A stretch of DNA of 64,000 bases from Selenobaculum gibii. Lineage in GTDB: Bacteria; Bacillota; Negativicutes; ICN-92133. This document shows, one piece after another, positions 18,241 through 26,152 of the stretch. The stretch spans positions 528,501 to 592,500 of the forward strand of contig NZ_CP120678.1 of NCBI RefSeq assembly GCF_030273445.1. Direction: 5' to 3'. The notes under the pieces were generated by a model. It saw only the letters and a program-made list of their open reading frames with translations, searched no databases and was not told the origin of the DNA. Both the position numbers and the translations under genes were made by a program. The stretch's first letter is position 1. Each line of letters begins with the position of its first letter.

Positions 18241-18887
18241 TTTTTATGTTAGTAACGTTTATGATGTTTATTGCTGTGGGATGTTTCGGTAGTAGCAGCC
18301 AGCAAAAATCTTCTGGATTGCAAAGTGGAATGAAATATAGTGATATCGCGAAAGAGGAAACGAAACCAACACCTAAAAACGTTGAACCTGCACAGCCTTT
18401 AGAACCATACAATGGAACGAATCGTATTGCTGTATTTGATACAAATATGGGAATATTTAAAATTGAGTTGTTTGAGGATAAAGCACCAACTACAACGAAA
18501 AATTTTATTGGTTTAGCAGAAAAGGGATTTTATAATAAATTAACGTTCCATCGTGTAATTGATGGGTTTATGATTCAAGGTGGGGATCCAAGCGGTAACG
18601 GAACAGGGGGACCTGGCTATACGATTCCTGATGAATTTCATAAAGATTTAAAACATTCATCTGCAGGAATTATAAGCATGGCAAATGCTGGACCTGACAC
18701 AGGTGGGTCACAATTCTTTATTACTTTGGACAAGACTCCTTGGCTTGATGGAAAACATGCTGTTTTTGGTAAAGTAATTGAAGGTATGGATGTCGTGTAT
18801 AAAATTGGCAAAGTAAAAACGGGAGCAAATGATAAACCAGTAGAGCCTGTCGTTATCAATGAAATTAAAATAATTAAAGCAGAGTAA
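18222..18887 (+). CDS. Lipoprotein cyclophilin-type peptidyl-prolyl isomerase
   Basis: 221 residues. The signal peptide ends in the lipobox AVGC (Cys21), so it is membrane-anchored outside the cytoplasm. A Ser/Gln/Pro linker to about 65 precedes a compact cyclophilin domain ([21 protein letters not shown], then [20 protein letters not shown]). The catalytic Arg of FHRVI is present. It catalyses X-Pro bond isomerisation in exported proteins. The AAAAGGAG site lies within the preceding gene. Confidence 0.93.
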   Translation: MQRKWIVFMLVTFMMFIAVGCFGSSSQQKSSGLQSGMKYSDIAKEETKPTPKNVEPAQPLEPYNGTNRIAVFDTNMGIFKIELFEDKAPTTTKNFIGLAEKGFYNKLTFHRVIDGFMIQGGDPSGNGTGGPGYTIPDEFHKDLKHSSAGIISMANAGPDTGGSQFFITLDKTPWLDGKHAVFGKVIEGMDVVYKIGKVKTGANDKPVEPVVINEIKIIKAE

Positions 18888-18888
18888 A

Positions 18889-19137
18889 ATGGCCTTTACT
18901 TATATTTTAGAATGCGCCGATGGGACACTTTATACTGGATGGACGACTGATATTGAAAAGCGTTTATTAGTGCATAATGAAGGACGAGGGGCGAAATATA
19001 CGCGCGCCAGACTTCCGGTTAAGCTTGCCTATATGGAAAAGTTGGAGACAAATCAACTCGCTCGACAAAGAGAATGTGCAATAAAAAAACTAACGCGTAA
19101 TGAAAAATTGAATTTGATTGAAACTACAAAAAAATGA
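18889..19137 (+). CDS. GIY-YIG nuclease superfamily protein (UPF0213/YazA-like)
   Basis: 82 residues. The GIY-YIG core is seen as YILECADGTLYTGWT (Y5-T19), followed by the R and E positions in DIEKRLLVHNEGRGAKYTRARLP. It starts one base after the cyclophilin stop. Single-domain members are widespread, with unproven biological function; some cleave structured DNA. Confidence 0.9.
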   Translation: MAFTYILECADGTLYTGWTTDIEKRLLVHNEGRGAKYTRARLPVKLAYMEKLETNQLARQRECAIKKLTRNEKLNLIETTKK

Positions 19138-19169
19138 CAGAGAAACGTAAGTTTCTCTGTCATTTTTTT
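19132..19169 (+). terminator. Terminator
   Basis: ATGACAGAGAAAC and GTTTCTCTGTCAT form a 13-bp stem around a 4-base loop, followed by seven T. It ends the thiM-to-GIY-YIG gene run. Confidence 0.9.
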
Positions 19170-19228
19170 GCATAGAATCTGTTTTGAACGGGAAAAATAA
19201 AATGAAATTTGAAGATGTAGGTGATGCT

Positions 19229-19843
19229 ATGAGAAAACGTGCGAAGGAACGTAAAGGGAAAAGACGTTATCGTCGTGTTATGGCAGGTTTAACTGGTGCG
19301 GCATTGTTATCTACCGTAATGACTGTTGGTATTCCTACGGGTAAAGCGCAGCCAATTACGGATAAATCTCATGAAGCACAAAACAGTGAAAGTTTAGCAG
19401 ATAGATACAAAGATTATTTAACTACTAAATTACGTGAATTATATGATGAAAAAATTGCGGAAAAGAAGCAAGAAATTATCGAAGGTATTTTAAAATTAAA
19501 TAAACCTGAACAAAAACATGCAACTGCAAATAAGGTTTTAGATATCGTTGCAACAGCGTATGCATCAGGACCTGAGGATAATGGTATATGGAATGATAAA
19601 ACGCATATTGGAACGAAGGTACGTCCTGGAATTATTGCAGTTGACCCAAATGTGATTCCATTGGGGACTAAAGTTTATATTGAATTTAGTAATGGTGAAG
19701 GAATGTATGCAGTTGCAGAAGACACAGGTGGTGCAATTAAGGGGAACAGAATTGATATTGCCATGAGTACAAGAGACAAAGCAAAACAATTTGGTATTCA
19801 GGATGTAAAAGTGCATGTGTTAGAAAAAGTTTTAGATGTATAG
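19229..19843 (+). CDS. 3D-domain protein (peptidoglycan-acting, YocH/Rpf-like)
   Basis: 204 residues from the ATG at 19229 (AGGTGAT just upstream; an in-frame ATG at 19202 is the alternative). A very basic N-terminus (RKRAKERKGKRRYRR) precedes a hydrophobic segment, so it is exported or anchored. After a coiled-coil-like Lys/Glu stretch (55-95) comes the 3D domain: VATAYASGPED, IGTKVRPGIIAVDP, VIPLGTKVYIE and DTGGAIKGNRIDI, whose conserved aspartates match the MltA-like double-psi barrel of cell-wall lytic proteins. Probably a cell-wall hydrolase. Confidence 0.88.
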   Translation: MRKRAKERKGKRRYRRVMAGLTGAALLSTVMTVGIPTGKAQPITDKSHEAQNSESLADRYKDYLTTKLRELYDEKIAEKKQEIIEGILKLNKPEQKHATANKVLDIVATAYASGPEDNGIWNDKTHIGTKVRPGIIAVDPNVIPLGTKVYIEFSNGEGMYAVAEDTGGAIKGNRIDIAMSTRDKAKQFGIQDVKVHVLEKVLDV

Positions 19844-19846
19844 CAG

Positions 19847-19885
19847 AAGCTGCCTTAATCAAATTTTTGTTTAAGGCAGCTTTTC
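19847..19885 (+). terminator. Terminator after the 3D-domain gene
   Basis: AAGCTGCCTTAA pairs with TTAAGGCAGCTT (12 bp), then TTCTC; modest T-run. Confidence 0.75.
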
Positions 19886-20068
19886 TCATACATCTAAATT
19901 AGCGTTTAAGTTCTTTTATATCAATAAACAAGAAATTTCACCGCTTAACAGAATTAATTTTTAATTTTCTAAGGCTATTTATACTTTATATTCATAGTAT
20001 ATGATATGTAGATTGCCTTGTATAGATAGAGACAATTTTTTACATAGGTTAGTTAGGAGGTTATTTAT

Positions 20069-20224
20069 ATGTGGTGGGGTGGCAATAATTGCGGTTGTGA
20101 TTGCAATGAGAATTTCTTTTGTGGATTTGGGTTGGGACGCTCGATCTTAGTACTATTTGTTATATTGTTATTTTTTACAAGTAATGAATGTTGTAATGAT
20201 TCGTCATCGGCTAGCTGCTTTTAA
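20069..20224 (+). CDS. Small Cys-rich membrane peptide, 51 aa
   Basis: Encodes 51 residues: a Gly/Asn/Cys-rich head (MWWGGNNCGCDCNENFFCG), one hydrophobic helix (FGLGRSILVLFVILLFF) and a Cys/Ser tail (NECCNDSSSASCF). A strong SD (TTAGGAGG) sits 8 bases before the ATG, and a perfect terminator follows 2 bases after the stop, so it is a monocistronic gene. The overall design resembles the tiny YjcZ-type sporulation membrane proteins, but the sequence similarity is only in style and no family is claimed. Confidence 0.75.
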   Translation: MWWGGNNCGCDCNENFFCGFGLGRSILVLFVILLFFTSNECCNDSSSASCF

Positions 20225-20226
20225 AT

Positions 20227-20264
20227 AAAAATAGCCTATGGAGTTTCTTCCATAGGCTATTTTT
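20227..20264. terminator. Bidirectional terminator
   Basis: AATAGCCTATGGA with TCCATAGGCTATT, A-run on the left and T-run on the right, between the 51-aa gene and fetB. Confidence 0.9.
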
Positions 20265-20272
20265 CATGGCTA

Positions 20273-21046
20273 TTAAAAGGTAAACTGATTTTTCTTATTG
20301 TATAGTGTTTGGTACCCAAGATAAAGTGAACTAAATACAGATAGGCAAACAACAGTACAAATCGCAATCATAATTGAAATTTGATAGAGAATCGCAGTTG
20401 TGGGCAGCGTTCCAGATAAGATTTGCCCGGTCATCATGCCGGGAAGAGACACGATTCCCATCCCAAGCATCGAATTCATCGTTGGGAGTAATGCGGTTTC
20501 TAAAGATTGATTGACGAAAGGCAATAAAATCTTCTGTGGGATTATGCCAAGATTGATTAAAGTATTGATTCTATTTCTCTGTTGGTCTAGGGTTTCGCGA
20601 AAGGATTTAATTGCCAGATTTACTCCAGTCATTGCATTTCCCATAATCATTCCACTTAAAGGAATGATGTATTGTGGATTAAACATATTTTCATTGACAA
20701 TAATGGTAACAAAAAAGAATAGTATAGACAAACCTGAGACAGACAGGGAAACTGCAATAGCAATTTTAAAGGATTTATTTAACGTAGGATTCTTTGAAAT
20801 GACACGGTGAATTGCAAAACCTGTCATACAAATTAAATAAAGAACTGTAAAGAGAGGATTTGGATTTTCAAAAATATAAGTAAGAATAAAACCTGCAAGT
20901 ACAAGCTGTAATGTCATACGGATACTTGCAAGAATAAGTAATTTTGTCTGATTGATTTTTGCTTTCTTCATAATAAATAGTACGATGAATAAAAGTAAAT
21001 AGACAATACTAAAGTTAAGAATATTGATTTCGGCGATTCCTTTCAC
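20273..21046 (-). CDS. fetB: FetB family ABC permease (iron export)
   Basis: 257 residues, about six to seven helices. The conserved UPF0014 block MIMGNAMTGVNLAI and the coupling-loop region around PTMNSMLGMGIVSLPGMMTGQILSG identify it. E. coli FetAB exports iron and protects from oxidative stress. The start is GTG at 21046, six bases after GAAGGTG; only 3 bases separate it from the end of fetA. Metal specificity is inferred from the family. Confidence 0.9.
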   Translation of the reverse strand: MKGIAEINILNFSIVYLLLFIVLFIMKKAKINQTKLLILASIRMTLQLVLAGFILTYIFENPNPLFTVLYLICMTGFAIHRVISKNPTLNKSFKIAIAVSLSVSGLSILFFFVTIIVNENMFNPQYIIPLSGMIMGNAMTGVNLAIKSFRETLDQQRNRINTLINLGIIPQKILLPFVNQSLETALLPTMNSMLGMGIVSLPGMMTGQILSGTLPTTAILYQISIMIAICTVVCLSVFSSLYLGYQTLYNKKNQFTF

Positions 21047-21049
21047 TTA

Positions 21050-21673
21050 TTACACCTTCTTTTCTAACGTGATGATATGATCTGCGTAATGTTGGGTTAA
21101 TTTTGCATCATGGCTAATAACGATTAACGTAATTTTATTTTCCTGGCAGAACGATTTTATGTTTTCTAAAACACGTGTGGCGGTTTCGTAGTCTAAGGCG
21201 GAAGTGGGTTCGTCCAACATAAAAACTTTGGGCATAAGTGACAAACATATAGCAAGATAGATACGTTGCCTTTCGCCTCCAGACATATTCATGCAATTGC
21301 TTGTTAAGTCGAAATCAGCAGAGCAGATATGGAGAAAATCCTTTTTTTCTTCATTTGATAGAGGTGGCAGATTGCGATAACGATAGTATTCATCAAAATT
21401 TTCGCTAATGGAAGTATCGAATAAATATACAGATTGACTCACCAACAAAACTTCTTGTCGTAATGTAATGGTATTTAAAGTAGAAATATCATGCTCTTTA
21501 TAGGAAATAACACCTTGATCAGGGGATAAGGTAGCATTAAATAATTTAAGCAATGTACTTTTTCCGCATCCGCTAGGTCCTTGCAAAAAGGTTGTATGGT
21601 TTTCAAAAATATCAATAGAGGGATAATGAAGATTTTGATTAAAAATAACATCTTTTGCAGTTAAAATTTCCAT
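21050..21673 (-). CDS. fetA: FetA family ABC ATPase (iron export)
   Basis: 207-residue ATP-binding subunit. Walker A GPSGCGKS (about 31-38), signature MSGGERQR, Walker B VFMLDEPTSALD and the H-loop VISHD are intact. It opens with the cognate permease operon downstream. I take the ATG at 21673, with AAAGGT about 10 bases upstream; an in-frame TTG at 21691 would place that SD inside the coding region. Probably exports iron together with FetB. Confidence 0.9.
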   Translation of the reverse strand: MEILTAKDVIFNQNLHYPSIDIFENHTTFLQGPSGCGKSTLLKLFNATLSPDQGVISYKEHDISTLNTITLRQEVLLVSQSVYLFDTSISENFDEYYRYRNLPPLSNEEKKDFLHICSADFDLTSNCMNMSGGERQRIYLAICLSLMPKVFMLDEPTSALDYETATRVLENIKSFCQENKITLIVISHDAKLTQHYADHIITLEKKV

Positions 21674-21748
21674 TTCAGTATTACCTTTCAATTATTTTTA
21701 CTTTTATTGTATAAGATTGTAGCTAAAAATAAAAGAGAGATTATAACT

Positions 21749-22132
21749 TTAAAAGAATATTATTCTGGCGATATAAGTCCCAAGTCGAACAGCTATCAGG
21801 CCGATGAATGTGTTTAGGGCAATGTTTCCTAAGGCGAAATTTATGTTACCAGCTTGAAACAATCCGATAGTTTCATAACAAAATGAAGAGAATGTGGTTA
21901 ATCCCCCTAAAAATCCAGCTAAAACAAAGAGACGGATTTGTGGAGAAAAATTGAAATGATCAAAAGCAACGGCAGTAAATAGCCCAATAATAAAACAACC
22001 TAATAAATTTACGATTAAAGTTCCATAAGGAAAGGTAATGCCTAGCTTATGCATTGCAAGAGTTGAAATTAAATATCTAGCAGCACCGCCAAGGGCTGCG
22101 CCACCCATAACAATAGTCAAGTGATAAAGCAT
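21749..22132 (-). CDS. crcB: Fluoride exporter FluC/CrcB
   Basis: 127 residues with four helices, forming a dual-topology dimeric fluoride channel. Family marks: GGAALGGAARYLIS, GTLIVNLLGCFIIG (the conserved Asn) and GFLGGLTTFSSFCYE (the conserved TTFSTF-type motif). The start is the ATG at 22132: the AGGAGG at 22140-22145 is separated from it by a run of T. An in-frame ATG at 22150 lies within the riboswitch terminator. Expression is controlled by the fluoride riboswitch immediately upstream. Confidence 0.95.
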   Translation of the reverse strand: MLYHLTIVMGGAALGGAARYLISTLAMHKLGITFPYGTLIVNLLGCFIIGLFTAVAFDHFNFSPQIRLFVLAGFLGGLTTFSSFCYETIGLFQAGNINFALGNIALNTFIGLIAVRLGTYIARIIFF

Positions 22133-22206
22133 AAAAAAACCTCCTACCATAATTTATGGTAGGAGTCATTACTGAAAAGTCAGGTTTAATGGCGAACTCC
22201 ATCGCC
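22133..22206 (-). promoter_or_regulatory. Fluoride riboswitch (crcB motif) with terminator
   Basis: Read on the minus strand from 22206: GGCGATGGAGTTCGCC, then ATTAAACC, a short hairpin, and AATGACTCCTACC, all conserved parts of the crcB-motif aptamer. CTCCTACCAT (22165-22156) pairs perfectly with ATGGTAGGAG (22150-22141), which runs straight into seven T and the crcB ATG. The 3' arm contains the AGGAGG ribosome site, so folding of this hairpin blocks both elongation and initiation. Confidence 0.95.
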
Positions 22207-22260
22207 AACTTATTTGATTTCCTATAAAATATCATAAAAATATAAAAAATACAAGAGTAA

Positions 22261-22309
22261 AAAAAACTATTGCGAATGAGTAACGCATTCATTCGCAATA
22301 GTTTTTTTA
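22261..22309. terminator. Bidirectional terminator
   Basis: AAAAAAACTATTGCGAATGA pairs with a 20-base complement ending in TTTTTTT (loop GTAACGCAT). It ends the ferritin-like gene and shields the crcB promoter region. Confidence 0.85.
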
Positions 22310-22837
22310 AGGTTTACATGTGTTTTCGTTTGTGTATGCCATTAAACATTTCCAAAGTTTTGCAGCATGAACTTTTTCATCATTGCCATTATTACAAAAG
22401 AGTATTTTTACATCTTTATGCTGAGCGGCGCAATAGCTTTCTTGATAATTATTTGCATCACATAATTCATCTACAATTGCTCTTGTTAATAAGTCTATCG
22501 CTTCTAAATTGGAACAACTTTTACTTTTACGAAAACTGTCTATGCATGGAAGTGTAATACAAACATCATTAAAAGCACAACATTGTACGGGATCATACCT
22601 TGCTAAAAGTGTCATTATATTGCGAAAATGAACCATTTCATCTTCGGCAATTTCAGTGAATAATTTACATAAGGAACCACTTGTTTTTTCGGCAGCACAG
22701 AGATAAAAATAGATTCCTTTACGTTCGCTGATTGCCATTCTTCTTAGTAACAATAAATCTGGGTCAGTCGGGCACATGCAGTTTTGATCAGGCGTTGACG
22801 AAAAAAATTTTGGCGGCATAGGATTCCTGTCGTCCAT
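22307..22837 (-). CDS. Cys-rich ferritin-like protein
   Basis: 176 residues. Two helix pairs carry diiron-type ligands: AISERKGIYFYLCAAEK and FTEIAEDEMVHF in the first half, IVDELCDANNYQESYC and NDEKVHAAKLWKC in the second (E...ExxH twice), like rubrerythrin/ferritin-like domains. About 12 cysteines are scattered through it, which is unusual. The N-terminal 25 residues are Pro-rich (MPPKFF). It could sense or store metal or detoxify peroxide; no closer family is recognised. SD GGGGGG lies about 10 bases before the ATG. Confidence 0.7.
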   Translation of the reverse strand: MDDRNPMPPKFFSSTPDQNCMCPTDPDLLLLRRMAISERKGIYFYLCAAEKTSGSLCKLFTEIAEDEMVHFRNIMTLLARYDPVQCCAFNDVCITLPCIDSFRKSKSCSNLEAIDLLTRAIVDELCDANNYQESYCAAQHKDVKILFCNNGNDEKVHAAKLWKCLMAYTNENTCKP

Positions 22838-22903
22838 AAGAAAAAGCCCCCCTTATTCCATTTTTATATAATCTATGAATAAGAGAGGCAAAATGTGCTA
22901 ATT

Positions 22904-24148
22904 TTAAAAATTTAATGTGGCAAAATAATCTTCTATTGTTTCGCCGCGGCGAATCATTTCTACGTCGCCATTAGGTTTTAACAATAATTCAGCAGAACGT
23001 AATTTACCATTATAATTAAAGCCCATTGCATGACCATGCGCACCCGTATCGTGAATGACGATAATATCACCGATATCGATTTTTGGTAAAGCGCGGTCGA
23101 TTGCAAATTTATCATTGTTTTCACAGAGTGAACCAGTGATATCATACACATGGTCACAAGGTTCATTTTCCTTACCGATTATCGTAATGTGGTGGTATGC
23201 TCCGTAAAGTGCAGGACGCATTAAGTTTGCCATACAGCTGTCTAGTCCAATGTAATTTTTATATGTGTTCTTGCGATGAAGTGCAGTAGAAACAAGATAG
23301 CCATAAGGACCAGTAATAGAACGACCTAACTCCATTGCAATTGTAAGTGGCGCAATATTGTTTTTTATAACGATTCTTTCATAAGCTTTTCTAATTCCTT
23401 CACCTACATATTCTAAATCAACGGCTGTTTCTTCAGGGCGATAAGGGATGCCAACACCGCCGCCAAGGTTAACGAATTCTAATCGAATACCAAGTTTTTG
23501 ATTGATTTCAACAGCAAGATTAAACATTAATTCTGCTGTTGCGATAAATGAATCAGGATCTAATTCATTGGAGATTACCATGGTATGAAGTCCAAAGCGT
23601 TTTACGCCTTTTTCTTTAGCGATACGATATGCTTCAAAGAGTTGCTCTTTTGTCAGACCGTATTTTGCTTCTTCAGGTTTTCCGATAATTGTATTGCTAT
23701 GTGCAAGCGATGGACCTGGGTTGTAACGGAAAGAAAGAATCTCTGGAAAGCTGGCGTGTTTTTCAAGATAATCAATATGTGTAATATCATCTAGATTGAT
23801 AACAGCACCTAATTCTCGCGCTTTTTGAAATTCTTCTGCTGGCGTATCGTTTGATGTAAGCATAATATTTTCGCCTTTGATTCCAGCCATTTCAGATAAT
23901 AATAACTCAGCTAAAGAACTGCAATCGGCACCTGCGCCTTCTTCGCTTAGAATTTTAAGTAAAGTAGGGTTTGGAGCAGCTTTTACTGCGAAATATTCTT
24001 TAAATGCTGGGGCCCAGCTAAAAGCTTTAAACAAACGGCGCATATTATTGCGGATTGCTTGTTCGTCGTAAATATGAAACGGAGTTGGGTACTTTGCAAT
24101 AATCTCTTGCAAATTATCTTTGCTGATTGGAAATGCTTTTTCTGCCAT
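22904..24148 (-). CDS. lysA: Diaminopimelate decarboxylase
   Basis: PLP-dependent fold-type III decarboxylase making lysine from meso-diaminopimelate. 414 residues from the ATG at 24148, eight bases after GGAGG. The PLP lysine is K56 (YFAVKAAPN); GGGVGIPYRPEE is the phosphate-binding region; CENNDKFA and DTGAHGHAMGFNYNG match the C-terminal substrate and PLP residues. The lysine riboswitch upstream supports the assignment over other members of this fold. Confidence 0.93.
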   Translation of the reverse strand: MAEKAFPISKDNLQEIIAKYPTPFHIYDEQAIRNNMRRLFKAFSWAPAFKEYFAVKAAPNPTLLKILSEEGAGADCSSLAELLLSEMAGIKGENIMLTSNDTPAEEFQKARELGAVINLDDITHIDYLEKHASFPEILSFRYNPGPSLAHSNTIIGKPEEAKYGLTKEQLFEAYRIAKEKGVKRFGLHTMVISNELDPDSFIATAELMFNLAVEINQKLGIRLEFVNLGGGVGIPYRPEETAVDLEYVGEGIRKAYERIVIKNNIAPLTIAMELGRSITGPYGYLVSTALHRKNTYKNYIGLDSCMANLMRPALYGAYHHITIIGKENEPCDHVYDITGSLCENNDKFAIDRALPKIDIGDIIVIHDTGAHGHAMGFNYNGKLRSAELLLKPNGDVEMIRRGETIEDYFATLNF

Positions 24149-24181
24149 AGATATTACCTCCAAAATTTGTATTTGCATATA

Positions 24182-24217
24182 AAAAGCGATTTGGAGTCAG
24201 CCTCGCAAATCGCTTCA
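24182..24217 (-). terminator. Riboswitch-controlled terminator ahead of lysA
   Basis: On the minus strand AAGCGATTT (24216-24208) pairs with AAATCGCTT (24192-24184), followed by TTTT. It lies 35 bases before the lysA start and forms the expression platform of the lysine riboswitch. Confidence 0.9.
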
Positions 24218-24229
24218 AAAAGCATGCAA

Positions 24230-24390
24230 GATAGCTCTCCATACGAATTACGTATGACAGTCTTGTGCATATTCAACCCAAGACCAACAAATTATCTTTG
24301 CCATGACAATTTATTTCGGCGATGGTTCCTTTCGTTATTCTTCAAAGCTGGCAACTCAGAATAATTACTATTAAGCATCGCGCCTCTATC
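24230..24390 (-). promoter_or_regulatory. Lysine riboswitch (L box)
   Basis: Read on the minus strand: starts GATAGAGGCGCGATGC, contains AGTAATTATT, GCCGAAAT after a GGAACCATC stretch, CTTGGGTTGAATATGC, and ends GGAGAGCTATC, whose GATAG/CTATC closing helix is P1. These are the conserved positions of the lysine aptamer. About 160 bases, with terminator downstream and lysA next, so lysine should reduce lysA expression. Confidence 0.93.
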
Positions 24391-24413
24391 ACTTATTCTA
24401 TTTATTTTGCATC

Positions 24414-24443
24414 ATTATATCAATTTTTATAGGTATGTGTCAA
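24414..24443 (-). promoter_or_regulatory. Promoter of the lysine riboswitch-lysA transcript
   Basis: TTGACA (24443-24438) and TATAAT (24419-24414) with an 18-base spacer on the minus strand; transcription would begin about 20 bases before the aptamer. One of the strongest promoter matches in the window. Confidence 0.85.
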
Positions 24444-24583
24444 TTGAAAATAACTATCATTACAAAATGGTTTTGTAACATTGTAAATTTTATAAACCGA
24501 TAAAAATTTTCCCACATATTATAAGTATAGGCTTTCTTTTTTAGGAAATAGTAAGAAAAATAAGTTTTATAAGGGGAATAAAT

Positions 24584-25258
24584 ATGAAGATTTACGAAGA
24601 TATTATAAATAAAGCGAGTAAAAAAAATAAAAGTAAAAAGACTTTTAATGTGATTAGTACAGTACAAGAGTTTTGGCAGAGCTTACAAGAAAGTTTTGCG
24701 AATGCCAAAATCATTGAAGCGACCGAAATGATGTCGTGCTTTACGAAAACAGACAATTTTCATTGTAATTATCAAAGAAATTTATCATATGAGAATCTTA
24801 TGCCGCTCAGCCATGATATGTGGGTTGAATTTAGTGATGAGGAATCTGGGACTAATCTAGGTGTTTTACTCACCTATCATGAAATAGAAGAAGATGACAG
24901 CTTGTTTAGAGATGCTATGGAATATGGTATTCAGAGTCCATTTAAGTGGTGTTGCAAAAGTTATAGCTTTATTAAGCAGCCACTTAGTAAAACCGTTCCG
25001 CTCAACTGGTCTTTAATGGAATATATTAGAGAAGACGGTTCATCAGCAGGGAGTTTGTTAAAGCCAATTCAGCTCCCAGATAGCGTTGTAAAAAACGTAG
25101 AGATAGAAATGGAGAATATGCAGCTATTAAATCATGGAATTGCATCGCTAATTAGTGATTTGGCATTATATTTAGTAGAGTCAGTACATCAGGAGAAAGC
25201 AATATTAAAAGAACATAAAAAAGCAAAAAATGATTACTATATCGCTTTACCTGTATAA
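24584..25258 (+). CDS. Conserved-looking protein of unknown function
   Basis: 224 residues, no signal peptide or membrane helix. Acidic middle (HDMWVEFSDEESGTNLGVLLTYHEIEEDD, about 85-114), then an aromatic patch (FKWCCKSYSFIKQP) and a helical C-terminus rich in Leu and Lys. AAGGGG before the ATG and a strong terminator after the stop show a stand-alone gene. I do not recognise a family; the lack of Cys pairs or catalytic triads gives no hint of activity. Confidence 0.75.
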   Translation: MKIYEDIINKASKKNKSKKTFNVISTVQEFWQSLQESFANAKIIEATEMMSCFTKTDNFHCNYQRNLSYENLMPLSHDMWVEFSDEESGTNLGVLLTYHEIEEDDSLFRDAMEYGIQSPFKWCCKSYSFIKQPLSKTVPLNWSLMEYIREDGSSAGSLLKPIQLPDSVVKNVEIEMENMQLLNHGIASLISDLALYLVESVHQEKAILKEHKKAKNDYYIALPV

Positions 25259-25272
25259 TTATCATAAACATC

Positions 25273-25320
25273 AAAACGCCTATTCTTCATGGCAGATGCC
25301 ATAAAGAATAGGCGTTTTCT
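25273..25320 (+). terminator. Terminator
   Basis: AAAACGCCTATTCTT pairs with AAGAATAGGCGTTTT; the 16-base loop can itself fold (ATGGCAGATGCCAT). Followed by CTT. Confidence 0.85.
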
Positions 25321-25442
25321 TATGAAGTGTAGCTAAGCCATCGGATAAAACGAAGGGAAAATATACAAAAATTTACTGCTAGGCAACTTTGTTTTTGTGT
25401 GCTATAGTTAATTTAATACAAGATATAGAGGAGGAGTTTTCC

Positions 25443-26024
25443 TTGTTTCAGTCTAAATTTTTGCGTTTTGTTTGTATTATGGTGTTATGTTCTTTTCTTA
25501 CATCAATTTCAGTTGTACAAGCTGCAAGCGTAGAGGATAAACGGCAAAAAGTTCGTAATATGTCTGATGCAACTTTAGAAAAGCTTTATGAAGTTCACCC
25601 AAGTGCAAGGCGAGCTATTCAAAATGCAGCGGGCTATGCTGTATTTAAAAATACAGGAGTAAAGATTTTCGTCTTAGGTAGTGGAATGGGAAAAGGTATT
25701 GCGGTGAATCAAGTTACAGGTGAAGAAACCTTTATGAAAATGGCGGAAGCACAGGTTGGACTTGGTTTAGGGGTAAAAGAATTTAATGTAATTTTTGTTT
25801 TTGCAACAGAGGACGCACTCGACAAATTTATCAATACAGGCTGGGAGTTTGGCGGACAGGCAACTGCTGCGATAACAGATGGTGTTTCTGGTGACTCTAT
25901 GCAAGGGGCTGTTACTGTATCTAGGGATACTTGGATGTATCAAATGACGGAAAAAGGATTGGCGCTTGAATTAACAGGTAAAGGAACTCGCTATTATAAA
26001 GATAGTGAGTTAAACAAAAAGTAA
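25443..26024 (+). CDS. SYLF-domain lipid-binding protein (YSC84-like)
   Basis: 193 residues from the TTG at 25443, six bases after GGAGGAG. A signal peptide (about 1-27, ending VVQAAS) exports it. The mature protein is a SYLF/YSC84 domain: LYEVHPSARRAIQNAAGYAVFKN, VGLGLGVKEFNVIFVFATEDALDKFI and the C-terminal ELTGKGTRYYKD. These domains bind anionic lipids. Stand-alone gene with its own terminator. Confidence 0.87.
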   Translation: MFQSKFLRFVCIMVLCSFLTSISVVQAASVEDKRQKVRNMSDATLEKLYEVHPSARRAIQNAAGYAVFKNTGVKIFVLGSGMGKGIAVNQVTGEETFMKMAEAQVGLGLGVKEFNVIFVFATEDALDKFINTGWEFGGQATAAITDGVSGDSMQGAVTVSRDTWMYQMTEKGLALELTGKGTRYYKDSELNKK

Positions 26025-26029
26025 AAATA

Positions 26030-26071
26030 AAAATGCTGCCGGATTAGTGATTTTCACTCACGGCAGCATTT
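26030..26071 (+). terminator. Terminator after the SYLF gene
   Basis: AAATGCTGCCG pairs with CGGCAGCATTT; the loop contains a smaller AGTGA/TCACT hairpin. Confidence 0.85.
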
Positions 26072-26091
26072 CTGCTTTTACGGACTTCATT

Positions 26092-26149
26092 TATCCGATG
26101 ATTTCTAAGATTCAGATGGAGTTAAAACTCCATCTGAAATTTAGAAATC
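26092..26149. repeat. Dispersed palindrome, copy 2 (best conserved)
   Basis: A near-perfect 50-base palindrome at 26100-26149: GATTTCTAA + TTCAGATGGAGTT against AACTCCATCTGAA + TTAGAAATC, loop of 2 A. It is preceded by TTATCCGATG. Copies 1 (9693) and 3 (41458) share the core. It lies just 3' of the minus-strand sufB-like gene and could also act as its terminator, though it lacks a T-run. Confidence 0.75.
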
Positions 26150-26152
26150 TGT

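Noticed and set aside
22270..22557. Plus-strand frame opposite the ferritin-like gene
   Set aside because: Antisense shadow of the coding gene, beginning in the bidirectional terminator, with no SD.
24059..24364. A 101-residue plus-strand frame
   Set aside because: It lies antisense to the lysA start and the lysine riboswitch and has no SD; the aptamer explains the sequence.
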